Source: Chitinophaga oryziterrae
GTDB taxonomy: Bacteria; Bacteroidota; Bacteroidia; Chitinophagales; Chitinophagaceae
Assembly (NCBI RefSeq): GCF_009758125.1
Contig: NZ_WRXO01000003.1
Coordinates: 558,001-622,000, forward strand
Length of the DNA: 64,000 bases
Reading direction: 5' to 3'
Part shown: piece by piece, positions 17,047 through 26,599 of the stretch
Numbering within the stretch: position 1 is the first letter of the stretch
Layout: each line of letters begins with the position of its first letter
The notes under the pieces: model-generated
The model's input: the letters and a program-made list of their open reading frames with translations, nothing else
The model's database searches: none
Told to the model about the DNA's origin: nothing
Program-made: the position numbers and the translations under genes

Positions 17047-19491
17047 TTAGTTCTTAATGCTCTCTGCATCATCCAGTTTCCATTCATTATTATAGAAACC
17101 TGCTGTTTTCACTGCATTCATATCTCCTTTTAAGAGATCTGTACTAAAGATCATGTAGTCCGGGAATCCGCTGCCACCGGCGAAGTACTGATTCGCGTCA
17201 GCCGCTCTCATACCTGGCAGGCCGGAACCGCCTATCACTGCTACAGAAGCTACTTTACTATCCGCCCTTGGCCAGATGAAATAAGCGGCAAACCGGTTGC
17301 CGGTATATTCCTGTGTACCTACGGTCACTTTGCCGCGGGTTACCTGCACCGGGCTGTTTTGCAACAGTTGTTTCCAGGCTTTATTAGTGCTGGCATTACC
17401 ATAAATAATTACGCTGCGGTCCGGATATTTAGTAGCATCGAAATCTTTATCCGCAATAATATCTACTGCACCATTTCCTCTGTAGTACCATGTTTCAGCA
17501 TCATAACGGGCTTTGTTCAAAGACCATTCATTCTCTGCCGGCTGACCACCGGTGCTGTATACAAATACCATTCTGTGGTTGAATGCCTCTTTAAAAGTAC
17601 CGTTACGGGCAATGCCTTTTTCAGTGGAGAGCGGCGCTGCGCCCTGAGTCCATGCTGCTCCGTTATGTAAATAGATGCTGGTATCTTCTGCTTTGCGGGT
17701 GTAGCTGAGAGCAGGCCTGCCATCCAGTACGATGCTGGTAGTAGTGCCTACAGGCAGGTCTTTTACATCAAAAGCCAGTGTCTGCACGTTGGTAGTGGTA
17801 CCAGTGATGGTATTGTTGTGACGGAAGAGTTGCAGGCGACTGTATTCCAGCGCATGTTGCTGCTGTAAAATATGCGCCCAGTGATATGCAGAAGAGATAG
17901 CAGGGTTGGCGGTGGTAAAGTCTACCATGCTGATGCTGCTGTCTGCCGGGATGGTATGCCATTTAAAGAACTGGAATAAGGGGCCCCAGTCAACGCATTG
18001 GTCGCCATACCAGTGTTCCCCGCCCGGGTATTCATAATAACTGTAATCCGCATGGAAACCGGCCAGGACCTGTTTCATCTGGCGGGCATAATCTACGGAT
18101 ACTACTTTATCACTGTCGCCGTGCAGGATATATACACCGGCCGCTTTATAGTTGGTAGCGAGTTTGAAAGTATTACTTGGGTTGCTGGCGCGTAACAGCA
18201 CTTTTTCCGTGTTATTATGGGGAGAGTCCGGAATAAGCCCGTCAGCAGAACCGTAACCCATTAGCGTGGGGTAGCCGGAACAAGGAGCGATCGCCGCCCA
18301 TTTGCCCGGAAAAGTGGCTCCCAGGTACCATGTTCCGTGGCCTCCCATAGAATGACCGGTAAGGTAGATCCTTTCGGGGTTAGGCTGGAACTTTTTAGTA
18401 GCGATGTCCAGCACTTCCAGGGCATCCAGACGGCCCCAGTCTTCCCAGTTAAAACCACGGGGACGGCGGTTGGTAGGTGCTACCAGTACGCCCCAGTCTT
18501 TGTAACGGTAAGCGCTGGCCTGGTTGATAGCCTGTACTTCCGCACCATGTACGGAGAGGAAGAGCGCAGGCGCTTTGCCATCGGGGTTGGATTGTGGCGA
18601 TACACTGTAATACTGTACGCTGCCATCTATTTCGCTTATGAAAGTATTGCTGTAATGAAGGGTATCACTAACAGGTTTTAACGTAATCGTTTTATGATCG
18701 ATGGTCGTTTTCGCATTGAGCAGGGTGAGGGAGCAGTTGCCATCCTTAAAAGCGGAAGCATCCATTTTAAAGCCCACTTTACGGGTGGTTTGCGCCGCAA
18801 TGTCCGGAAGGGTGGTGGTCAATGTTTTACCCGCTACAGTAGCCTGTAATTGCAGATTTTTAAGCGGCAGGGAAGTCGTGTTGATGATCACTACAGCGCC
18901 CCACAGTTCACTGTTGTTTTTGTTGGATACGACAAAGGGCAGGGTAGAATCTGCGGTGCTGATGTACACGGGTTTTTCCGGGAACATCAGTTGTGCTTTG
19001 ATACCCATTCTGCCATAGCTGCGGCCTGTTCTGATATAGAAATCGTTGATGCCTTTGTGCAGGGCTACCGGTACGTACATCCACCCGTAGCGGTACATGT
19101 CCCCTGCATGTGGCGTACCATTCACGTATACCATCTGATGACCGGCAATATTTAATATAGCTGTTTGGGCTTTGGGAGAGTTGTAGGACACATAGAGATA
19201 TCCGTTGTTGATGGCACGACCCGCAAAAGAGCCGTCATCATCTGCTTTGACAGGTTGCCATGTACCGGCTTTGCCTTTATCATCTGTAAAAGAAGCAGCG
19301 CCATTTATAGGTGTTTTCAGTTGTCCCTCACAAATGAGGCCCGCCAGCTGGTCGGTAAATAGGGCGGTCCTGCCATACTGGTGACAAGGGCCACTGATCA
19401 ATCCATCCCTGAAAACGTATGCCTGTTGTGCCATCAGGCTGAGACCTGTGAACTGGAACAATGCCAGTATAAATACAATCTTCCGCATCAT
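17047..19491 (-). CDS. Secreted prolyl-oligopeptidase-like esterase/hydrolase
   Basis: This 814-aa protein has a signal peptide ('IVFILALFQFTGLSLMAQQ'). After an N-terminal beta-sandwich region (to about 290) an alpha/beta-hydrolase domain carries the nucleophile elbow 'LTGHSMGGHGTW' (Ser about 380), a putative acid in 'LHGDSDKVVS' and the catalytic His in 'YPGGEHWYGDQ'. The C-terminal ~280 residues resemble the accessory domain of large secreted peptidase/esterase proteins ('DRSVIIYGNASTNKAW'). It probably cleaves esters or peptides in the periplasm; the substrate is not readable from sequence. It is monocistronic, minus strand, convergent with the three-gene operon. Confidence 0.85.
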   Translation of the reverse strand: MMRKIVFILALFQFTGLSLMAQQAYVFRDGLISGPCHQYGRTALFTDQLAGLICEGQLKTPINGAASFTDDKGKAGTWQPVKADDDGSFAGRAINNGYLYVSYNSPKAQTAILNIAGHQMVYVNGTPHAGDMYRYGWMYVPVALHKGINDFYIRTGRSYGRMGIKAQLMFPEKPVYISTADSTLPFVVSNKNNSELWGAVVIINTTSLPLKNLQLQATVAGKTLTTTLPDIAAQTTRKVGFKMDASAFKDGNCSLTLLNAKTTIDHKTITLKPVSDTLHYSNTFISEIDGSVQYYSVSPQSNPDGKAPALFLSVHGAEVQAINQASAYRYKDWGVLVAPTNRRPRGFNWEDWGRLDALEVLDIATKKFQPNPERIYLTGHSMGGHGTWYLGATFPGKWAAIAPCSGYPTLMGYGSADGLIPDSPHNNTEKVLLRASNPSNTFKLATNYKAAGVYILHGDSDKVVSVDYARQMKQVLAGFHADYSYYEYPGGEHWYGDQCVDWGPLFQFFKWHTIPADSSISMVDFTTANPAISSAYHWAHILQQQHALEYSRLQLFRHNNTITGTTTNVQTLAFDVKDLPVGTTTSIVLDGRPALSYTRKAEDTSIYLHNGAAWTQGAAPLSTEKGIARNGTFKEAFNHRMVFVYSTGGQPAENEWSLNKARYDAETWYYRGNGAVDIIADKDFDATKYPDRSVIIYGNASTNKAWKQLLQNSPVQVTRGKVTVGTQEYTGNRFAAYFIWPRADSKVASVAVIGGSGLPGMRAADANQYFAGGSGFPDYMIFSTDLLKGDMNAVKTAGFYNNEWKLDDAESIKN

Positions 19492-19587
19492 AAGTTAATT
19501 TGACTTACAAAATAGAAAGCGGATGAATAGGTAGTACATAGTTTTTTGCCAGAGCAGTATGTAATTTGAAGAGCGGTAAATGCACGA

Positions 19588-20454
19588 TCAGGGAATGAGT
19601 ATTTTAAGTGCTTTGGGGACGATCGCAGCTTTTACATGTTTTATTTTACCAAGGTATTCCCCATCTATCTGAAAATGAGATTTTTTTCCGGTAGTAATTG
19701 TTACGTTTTTAGCATGGATGATCTCTACTTTTTGCTGATCGAAGGGGCTGCGACGGACCATCATCTTGAATATTTCCTTTAATGATAACTGGCGTATTAT
19801 AACTACTTCGAATAAACCGTCGCTGAGGTCCCCGTCGGGGTTAATACAGGCGCCGGTACCATACATGCGGGCATTGGCAAGGACAATCATGAATGCTTTG
19901 CGGGAGACATGCATTCCCATGTTTTCTATCTGTACATCGAGGCGTTGTCTTTGCATAAAGGTTTTGGCAGAAGAAAGGATATAGCCCAGTTTACCACGGA
20001 TGCCTCTTTGTTCGAAATTCTTTACCAGCAGGGCGTTTAGTCCGATATCTCCCAGGTGTATGCAAATGCCTTTGCCTTCAATGCGGATAACGTCTATTTC
20101 TCTTGCTTTATGTTGTAATATGATGTCCATTGCCGCTTCCAGACCGGCAGGTATTCCCAGTTCCATAGCCATGCCATTAGCCGATCCTGTGGGCAGTATA
20201 CCCATGGGAATGGATGTATTCAGGAGTTGTTCTGCCACCATTTTCACGGTACCATCACCTCCTGCCGCTATGACGCAATCCGGACAGAATTGATTGATCT
20301 GGTGATGAAGAAGTATTTCCTGTTCGGATTGGCCGTTCATCCGGAAAATCTGGATAGTTTCTTCCCGTTCCCGGAAATAATTCTCTACCATTGTTTCAGG
20401 ATCGGCCTTCTTTTTGCCGCCGGATCGTGGGTTAATTACAAAAAGAAGTCGCAT
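19588..20454 (-). CDS. Diacylglycerol/lipid kinase (YegS/DgkB-like)
   Basis: This 288-aa protein fits the DAGK catalytic family. The N-terminus 'LLFVINPRSGGKKK' is followed by the nucleotide-binding signature 'VIAAGGDGTVKMVAEQLL' (about 61-78) and 'GILPTGSANGMAMELGIP'. The C-terminal beta domain has 'INPDGDLSDGLFEVVII' and 'FQIDGEYLG'. It should phosphorylate diacylglycerol or a related lipid with ATP at the membrane. It is divergent from, and only 45 bp away from, the App1-type phosphatase gene, an arrangement suggesting opposed lipid phosphorylation and dephosphorylation. Confidence 0.92.
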   Translation of the reverse strand: MRLLFVINPRSGGKKKADPETMVENYFREREETIQIFRMNGQSEQEILLHHQINQFCPDCVIAAGGDGTVKMVAEQLLNTSIPMGILPTGSANGMAMELGIPAGLEAAMDIILQHKAREIDVIRIEGKGICIHLGDIGLNALLVKNFEQRGIRGKLGYILSSAKTFMQRQRLDVQIENMGMHVSRKAFMIVLANARMYGTGACINPDGDLSDGLFEVVIIRQLSLKEIFKMMVRRSPFDQQKVEIIHAKNVTITTGKKSHFQIDGEYLGKIKHVKAAIVPKALKILIP

Positions 20455-20499
20455 AATTGTCTTACTAAGTTAACTGTTCACTGCAAAATAAACGCCTGA

Positions 20500-21501
20500 A
20501 TGTTGGTTTGGACTAAAATATTACGCTGGTTAGGAATAGAAAACAGACTTCACATCCGGGTATACCGCGGTTTTGGAGGGGTTGAACAGATGGAGATTTA
20601 CGGGCATGTGCTTGACTGGGGACCGCTGCCAGCCACCCGTTACAGCCGGTTTATCCTGTTCAATGCACTGTCATTGCTGCGATTGTTCCTGGTAAAGGCC
20701 CGTGCGGGCGCTACGGTACAAATGCAGTGGGAAGGGACCGTGATAGAAAGCGTCACGGGGAAGGACGGGTTTTTCCATTTGCAATGGATACCCGTGGTGA
20801 TGCCTGCGGCGGGGATATATGAGGTAACGGTGAGTATTACAAATGTGGAACCGGGACCGGCTACCAGTGCAACAGGTGTTGTCATAATTCCACAACGCAG
20901 TACGTTCGGTTGTGTATCTGATATTGACGATACATTCCTGGTATCGCATACTGCCACTATTTTTAAACGCCTGCATGTGCTGTTCGCCCGTAATGCACGA
21001 ACCCGTAAACCCTTTGAGGGAGTAGCACGGCATTACCGGCTGTTAAACCAGACAGGGAATCCTTTCTTTTATGTGTCCAGCAGTGAGTGGAACCTGTATG
21101 ATTATATCCTTGAGTTTTCCCGGTTCAATGGATTACCGGAAGGAGCGTACCTGTTAAGCGAGATAAAAGAGTTGCATCAGCTGCTGAAAACAGGGCAGCA
21201 GAAACATGCCACTAAGTTTACCCGTATCAGCCGTATCCTCTTGCATTATCCGCATATGCGTTTTGTGCTATTAGGGGATGATACACAGGAAGATCCCAAT
21301 ATTTATAAAGCGCTGACGGAGCATTTTACTTCGCAGATCATTGCCGTTTATCTCCGGAATATCCGTAGCAGCCGTTATGCTATAACTAAACAGCTGGCAG
21401 ATGAGATAAGCGCCAAAGGTATCCCATGCTGTTATTTCCGTCATAGTGAAGAAGCGATCGCACATTCACGCAGTAACGGATTGATCCGGGTTAGTAGTTA
21501 A
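20500..21501 (+). CDS. App1-type phosphatase (DUF2183) protein
   Basis: This 333-aa protein has an N-terminal ~130-residue beta-sandwich-like region and then the DUF2183/App1 catalytic domain with the HAD-like motif 'VSDIDDTFLVS' (about 139-149), 'PFFYVSSSEWNLYDYI' and 'FVLLGDDTQEDPNIY'. The yeast homologue App1 is a Mg-dependent phosphatidate phosphatase, so a lipid-phosphate substrate is likely. The gene diverges from a diacylglycerol kinase gene. Its 3' end overlaps the convergent metallophosphoesterase gene by 11 bp. Confidence 0.88.
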   Translation: MLVWTKILRWLGIENRLHIRVYRGFGGVEQMEIYGHVLDWGPLPATRYSRFILFNALSLLRLFLVKARAGATVQMQWEGTVIESVTGKDGFFHLQWIPVVMPAAGIYEVTVSITNVEPGPATSATGVVIIPQRSTFGCVSDIDDTFLVSHTATIFKRLHVLFARNARTRKPFEGVARHYRLLNQTGNPFFYVSSSEWNLYDYILEFSRFNGLPEGAYLLSEIKELHQLLKTGQQKHATKFTRISRILLHYPHMRFVLLGDDTQEDPNIYKALTEHFTSQIIAVYLRNIRSSRYAITKQLADEISAKGIPCCYFRHSEEAIAHSRSNGLIRVSS

Positions 21502-22393
21502 CGTATTGTTCGGAGAAACTTCCATCTGCATACAAGTCTATCAAACCATAACCAGGCGCTGTTTCTCTTCTGTTCCCTTCCCACCAGGCACCACTAACGG
21601 CCCCATCGCAGATGTAGGTAACATTGTTGTACACTACTTTATCGCGCAGGTGAATATGCCCGCTTAAACATAATTTTACGTTCGGATGCTGATAGAATAA
21701 TCTGATGATTTTAGAAGTATCTGTATGCATATCTCCCCCCAGCATCTGCCATTTGTTTACAATATCATCTTCTATCATCAGGGTAGCGGTGAGAATAGGA
21801 ATATGAGACATGACACATACAGGCATGCTGGTTGTTTTCAGCTCATTTTCCAGCCAGCTGAATTGTTCATCGCCTAGTTTCCCGATGTACCAGGTATTAT
21901 CAATATCCAGGTGTACACTGTCCAGTATAATAAACTTCCAGCCATTCTTTACAAAGCTGTAATAAGGGGAAGATAATTGCAGCTGGTCCAGGGAATATTG
22001 TTTACCATATACCGCCTGTCCCTTGTTGTTTTCAGCCCACCATATATCATGGTTCCCTATCGCGTAATGGATAGGTAAGCTGCATTCACCGGCCGTGATG
22101 GATTTTATGAGTTTCCATTGTTCATCAATGGTGGTGATGTTTTCCTTGTTCATATCAAACACAATATCGCCCCCGTTGAGGACCATATCTACTTTGGGCG
22201 ATTGCTGCTGTACATGATGGAGGCAGTCGGCATAATGCTTCGGCGCATTCCATTTATTCTTTAAGTGAATATCGGTGAGATGGGCCACCCGCAAAACCGG
22301 TTTTTCTTTTTCCTTTTCTGCCGCAAATGAAAACGGGGAGGAGAGTATCAGGCCACCCAGTCCCAGGCCTTTGAGTAATGTTCTTCTTTCCAT
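21491..22393 (-). CDS. Exported calcineurin-like metallophosphoesterase
   Basis: This 300-aa protein carries an N-terminal export signal with an Arg pair ('MERRTLLKGLGLGGLILSS', possibly Tat). It has all five metal-binding blocks in order: 'HLTDIHL', 'NGGDIVFD', 'IGNHDIWW', 'MSHIPIL' and 'LSGHIHL'. A dinuclear metal centre and phosphoesterase activity in the periplasm follow from the family. The substrate could be a phospholipid head group, nucleotide or phosphoprotein. It overlaps the App1 gene convergently, and an unusual palindrome lies upstream (22547-22639). Confidence 0.92.
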   Translation of the reverse strand: MERRTLLKGLGLGGLILSSPFSFAAEKEKEKPVLRVAHLTDIHLKNKWNAPKHYADCLHHVQQQSPKVDMVLNGGDIVFDMNKENITTIDEQWKLIKSITAGECSLPIHYAIGNHDIWWAENNKGQAVYGKQYSLDQLQLSSPYYSFVKNGWKFIILDSVHLDIDNTWYIGKLGDEQFSWLENELKTTSMPVCVMSHIPILTATLMIEDDIVNKWQMLGGDMHTDTSKIIRLFYQHPNVKLCLSGHIHLRDKVVYNNVTYICDGAVSGAWWEGNRRETAPGYGLIDLYADGSFSEQYVNY

Positions 22394-22546
22394 GACAGGA
22401 CAAAGATATATATCGGGTTATTGAGGGCAGGTTATGAAATTGTAAAGAGAGTATCTATATAAAGAATATTTAACTCATTATAAAAATGATACCTGAACAG
22501 TATAATACACCTTCACAGGTTATAATAAGACCCTATATGAAGTAGC

Positions 22547-22639
22547 ATTGAACAGGTATTGATAAGGTTCATCCTACGTTCATCCTACGTTCGCAACGTA
22601 GGATGAACGTAGGATGAACCTTATCAATACCTGTTCAAT
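22547..22639. repeat. Perfect 93-bp palindrome (45-bp arms, 3-nt loop)
   Basis: Positions 22547-22591 and 22595-22639 are exact reverse complements around a CGC loop. Each arm contains two tandem 11-mers, GTTCATCCTAC on the left and GTAGGATGAAC on the right. The element lies in a 392-bp gap between the helicase 3' end and the metallophosphoesterase start. A T-rich run follows on the plus strand. Confidence 0.95.
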
Positions 22640-22732
22640 CCCTTTTTTTAACAATACTTCTTAGAATCCAAGTACCTGTTAATGTGTCTTAAATCTGTCT
22701 GCTGGTGAGATAATGCTGGTTTGGGTTTACAA

Positions 22733-22766
22733 TAAAAAAAGCCGGTCCCCTGATGGGGACCGGCTT
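22733..22766 (-). terminator. Terminator of the DEAD-box helicase gene
   Basis: The perfect 11-bp stem AGCCGGTCCCC / GGGGACCGGCT has a TGAT loop, with a run of seven T on the minus strand, about 20 nt past the helicase stop. Confidence 0.9.
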
Positions 22767-22785
22767 GATAAGTATAATCAGTTAC

Positions 22786-24099
22786 TTAGTTCTCATATCT
22801 TGAAGAGGTCTGCCTTGCTCTTGGCTGACTGCTGCTGCTGCTGCGTTGCTGATTACCACGCTGAGGACGGTTGTTATTGGAAAAATTGCTTCTTCCACCA
22901 CCGCCGCCGCCTTGTGGTTTAGGAGCAACACCACGGAAGGTAGGTGCAGCTACATGGCTATCGTGGTAAGGATGATTTTCCACTACCGGGATATTACGTG
23001 CGATCAGTTTATGGATATCACGCAGGTATGCTTTTTCTTCCCCATCGCAGAAAGAGTAGGCAGTACCGTTAGCGCCCGCACGACCGGTACGGCCGATACG
23101 GTGTACATATGTTTCCGGTACGTTCGGTAATTCATAGTTGATCACGTGTGCGAGTTCATCTATGTCTATACCTCTTGCAGCGATATCAGTAGCTACAAGT
23201 ACTCTTGTATGCTGTGATTTGAAGTTGGAAAGCGCACGCTGACGTGCATTTTGCGACTTGTTACCATGAATGGCCTCTGCGGTGATATTTGCTTTCTGCA
23301 GGTCTTTCACTACTTTATCCGCACCATGTTTGGTACGGGTGAACACCAGGGCAGTTTTAATATCATGTTCTTTCAGCAGGTGAAGGAGCAGACCGCGTTT
23401 ATCCTGTTTGCCAACGAAGTAAACAGACTGTGTGATGGTTTCTGCAGTGGAAGAAACGGGTGTTACTTCTACTTTGGAAGGATCATGCAGGATGGCGTTT
23501 GCCAGTTTCTGTATTTCCGGAGGCATTGTAGCGGAGAAGAATAATGTTTGCCTGTTTTCCGGTAATTTGGTAATGACGCGTTTTACATCATGTACAAATC
23601 CCATGTCAAGCATTCTGTCTGCTTCATCCAGCACAAAGAATTTAATATCTTTCAGGCTTATATGTCCCTGGCTGATAAGGTCCAGTAAACGGCCGGGAGT
23701 AGCTACCAGGATATCGACACCTCTTCTGAGGGCTTCTGTTTGTCCGTGTTGGGACACACCGCCAAAGATGACAAGATGTTTAAGATCGAGATATTTACCG
23801 TAGGCAGCAAAGCTTTCCTGTATCTGTATCGCCAGTTCACGTGTAGGCGTTAATATGAGTGCTTTGATCGTGCGTGGTCCTTTACGGGGCGCATTCTGTT
23901 GTTCCTGTTGGAGTAACTGTAACAGGGGAATAGCAAAAGCTGCTGTTTTACCTGTACCTGTTTGTGCGCATCCCAATAAATCGCGTTTTTCAAGGATAAG
24001 AGGGATGGATTGCTGTTGAATAGGGGTGGGATTAGTATATCCTTCATCTTTCAAAGCCTTCAACACTGGCTCAATGAGCCCTAATTGTTCAAATGACAA
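22786..24099 (-). CDS. DEAD-box ATP-dependent RNA helicase
   Basis: All helicase motifs are present: '[10 protein letters not shown]' (Q motif), '[11 protein letters not shown]' (I), 'PTRELAIQ' (Ia), '[13 protein letters not shown]' (II), 'FFSATMP' (III), 'ALVFTRT', '[11 protein letters not shown]' (V) and '[10 protein letters not shown]' (VI). The tail is Gly/Asn/Ser/Arg-rich, a typical RNA-binding extension of RhlE-like helicases. I place the start at the TTG (24097-24099) giving '[12 protein letters not shown]', where homology normally begins. An in-frame ATG at 24174 would add 25 residues that do not look conserved. It unwinds structured RNA in ribosome biogenesis or mRNA decay. A long leader is likely (promoter box near 24234). 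Confidence 0.93.
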   Translation of the reverse strand: MSFEQLGLIEPVLKALKDEGYTNPTPIQQQSIPLILEKRDLLGCAQTGTGKTAAFAIPLLQLLQQEQQNAPRKGPRTIKALILTPTRELAIQIQESFAAYGKYLDLKHLVIFGGVSQHGQTEALRRGVDILVATPGRLLDLISQGHISLKDIKFFVLDEADRMLDMGFVHDVKRVITKLPENRQTLFFSATMPPEIQKLANAILHDPSKVEVTPVSSTAETITQSVYFVGKQDKRGLLLHLLKEHDIKTALVFTRTKHGADKVVKDLQKANITAEAIHGNKSQNARQRALSNFKSQHTRVLVATDIAARGIDIDELAHVINYELPNVPETYVHRIGRTGRAGANGTAYSFCDGEEKAYLRDIHKLIARNIPVVENHPYHDSHVAAPTFRGVAPKPQGGGGGGRSNFSNNNRPQRGNQQRSSSSSQPRARQTSSRYEN

Positions 24100-24233
24100 A
24101 TTATTTGATTTTTTAATGATAAAATATGGTAAGGCTATCAAATGCAGTTGATACTTTACCTGCCTTACTCGCAAGCCTGCACATTTTTGGAGGGTAACTA
24201 CAAAAGTAGGTGAGGAAGAGAATAAAAGTTATG

Positions 24234-24241
24234 CAAATGTA
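24234..24241 (-). promoter_or_regulatory. Candidate -7 box for helicase gene
   Basis: On the minus strand TACATTTG fits TAnnTTTG and would give a leader of about 130 nt. A second match, TACTTTTG (24201-24208), lies closer to the gene. Neither has a TTG at ideal spacing. Confidence 0.4.
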
Positions 24242-24343
24242 CATTAATTTATTGACAAAATGTCTTATAAGAGTTTTTCCATCAGCATTTGTAATTGAGA
24301 GGGGCAGCACGTTTAATGATTAGTAGTTATCTTGCATCTCATT

Positions 24344-25459
24344 ATGAGCCAGGAACCAATAACACTGATAGAACAGCCTAACAGCCGCCATACCTTGTAT
24401 GCGGTGGTAGAGCAGGACGAACGTACCGCCTATTTTTACCTGTACACGGCAGAACTGATAAGCAAGAAATACCGTATGCGTGCCTGTTGGTTACGTAATC
24501 TGCAGGCTGGTCCTCCGGCAAGGGATAGTGCGGCGATGGAAAACGGGATGGCGCCTATGTTAGCTGCCAGGTTATGTAATCACCCGGAAGGCAAAGAGCC
24601 TTTGGTAGCTTCCAGGTTATCCATTGTATGGATGCCGGAAGATGATGGTGCCGCGGTATTGTATGATGGGGAGATATTAGGAGTAATTCCGGGCTGGAGC
24701 CTGTATGTGGACGAACCGGCTGCCTATGCGGCCGATTGTATAAATGTGGATGAACAGCAACTGGTGTTCCCTTTGGGAGAACGGGGCAGCAATGAACAGT
24801 ATGATCGTGTAGCGGAAGCCGTTAAGTTCCGTACAGAATGGGAAAGCGTGGAAGAACCGCGCTGGCCGGTAATACAGGAGCAGTTTATCAGTGCGTATGA
24901 AAGTCGTTTTGGTAAAATGCAGCAGTATTATGCAATTGATAATAAGGAATGGCCACCTATGGCGATGGGGAAGTTTGAGAAGGATAACGTTGTTTATTTC
25001 ATGACGATGGGGGTGAGCATCCGCCCTATGCCCTGGGTAGCTTACCTGTATAACGAGAATGCATCTGCTTTCCGGCGCATGGAGCTGGGGATAGCGATCA
25101 ATAAAGCAGATTTTACAGAAGAAGAGATTATGAAGATGGCAGAAGGACTGTCTGTTCTCGCGGATATCCCATGGAGGCATATCAGCTGGCTGGGAGAAGG
25201 GCATACAGTTGGTTCTTCGAAGTTGACAGCGCCTTTTGAAAGCCTGGTATTGTCTGCGGCTTTGTATAACGGGGACAGCCTTGTTTTGCCTGAAATGTAC
25301 GGGGATAAGGTGAATCTGTACTGGGCTAGTCCTATTACCCCCCTGGAACTGGGTTTTGCTCACAGGAAGCCTAATGGAGGGTATGAATTGCTGGAAAAGA
25401 TGATAGAACATGATATTACGCATGTGGTGAACCGGCGGAGCGAGATATTTCAGCAGTAG
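24344..25459 (+). CDS. SUFU-domain (suppressor of fused-like) protein
   Basis: This is a 371-aa cytoplasmic protein. The start is the ATG at 24344 ('MSQEPITLIEQ'); an in-frame TTG at 24332 is the alternative. The C-terminal half matches the bacterial suppressor-of-fused domain: 'YFMTMGVSIRPMPW', 'RRMELGIAINKADF', 'IPWRHISWLGEGHTV', 'VNLYWASPITPLELGFA' and 'ITHVVNRRSEIF'. The N-terminal half is a separate alpha/beta region. In bacteria SUFU proteins occur widely and have been proposed as immunity proteins of polymorphic toxins. No toxin gene is adjacent here, so the role is open. It diverges from the helicase gene. Confidence 0.82.
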   Translation: MSQEPITLIEQPNSRHTLYAVVEQDERTAYFYLYTAELISKKYRMRACWLRNLQAGPPARDSAAMENGMAPMLAARLCNHPEGKEPLVASRLSIVWMPEDDGAAVLYDGEILGVIPGWSLYVDEPAAYAADCINVDEQQLVFPLGERGSNEQYDRVAEAVKFRTEWESVEEPRWPVIQEQFISAYESRFGKMQQYYAIDNKEWPPMAMGKFEKDNVVYFMTMGVSIRPMPWVAYLYNENASAFRRMELGIAINKADFTEEEIMKMAEGLSVLADIPWRHISWLGEGHTVGSSKLTAPFESLVLSAALYNGDSLVLPEMYGDKVNLYWASPITPLELGFAHRKPNGGYELLEKMIEHDITHVVNRRSEIFQQ

Positions 25460-25463
25460 CGCC

Positions 25464-25507
25464 ATGCTTCAGGTATGCTTCAGGTATGAAGGAGACATGA
25501 AGGAGGC
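25464..25507. repeat. Four tandem 11-nt units, imperfect hairpin
   Basis: Units: ATGCTTCAGGT twice, then ATGAAGGAGAC and ATGAAGGAGGC. The first pair is roughly the reverse complement of the second pair, so the array can fold. It begins 5 nt after the SUFU stop codon and shares the 11-nt period and ATGAA core with the palindrome at 22547-22639. Confidence 0.8.
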
Positions 25508-25574
25508 TTCCTTTTAAAATAGTGTTTCGGATACTATCAGATGTCCGATCTTTGCATATCAAAATACTAAATAT

Positions 25575-26561
<987 letters not shown>

Positions 26562-26599
26562 TATTTTTGCGCTCCGGGAACAATCCCCGGATACATATA

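Noticed and set aside
22547..22639. Simple rho-independent terminator
   Set aside because: The arms are 45 bp with low GC, and the helicase gene already has a proper terminator at 22733-22766.
24677..25465. Open frame of 262 codons on the minus strand
   Set aside because: It is wholly antisense to the SUFU gene, is rich in His/Arg/Cys without any domain, and has no promoter or conserved motif.
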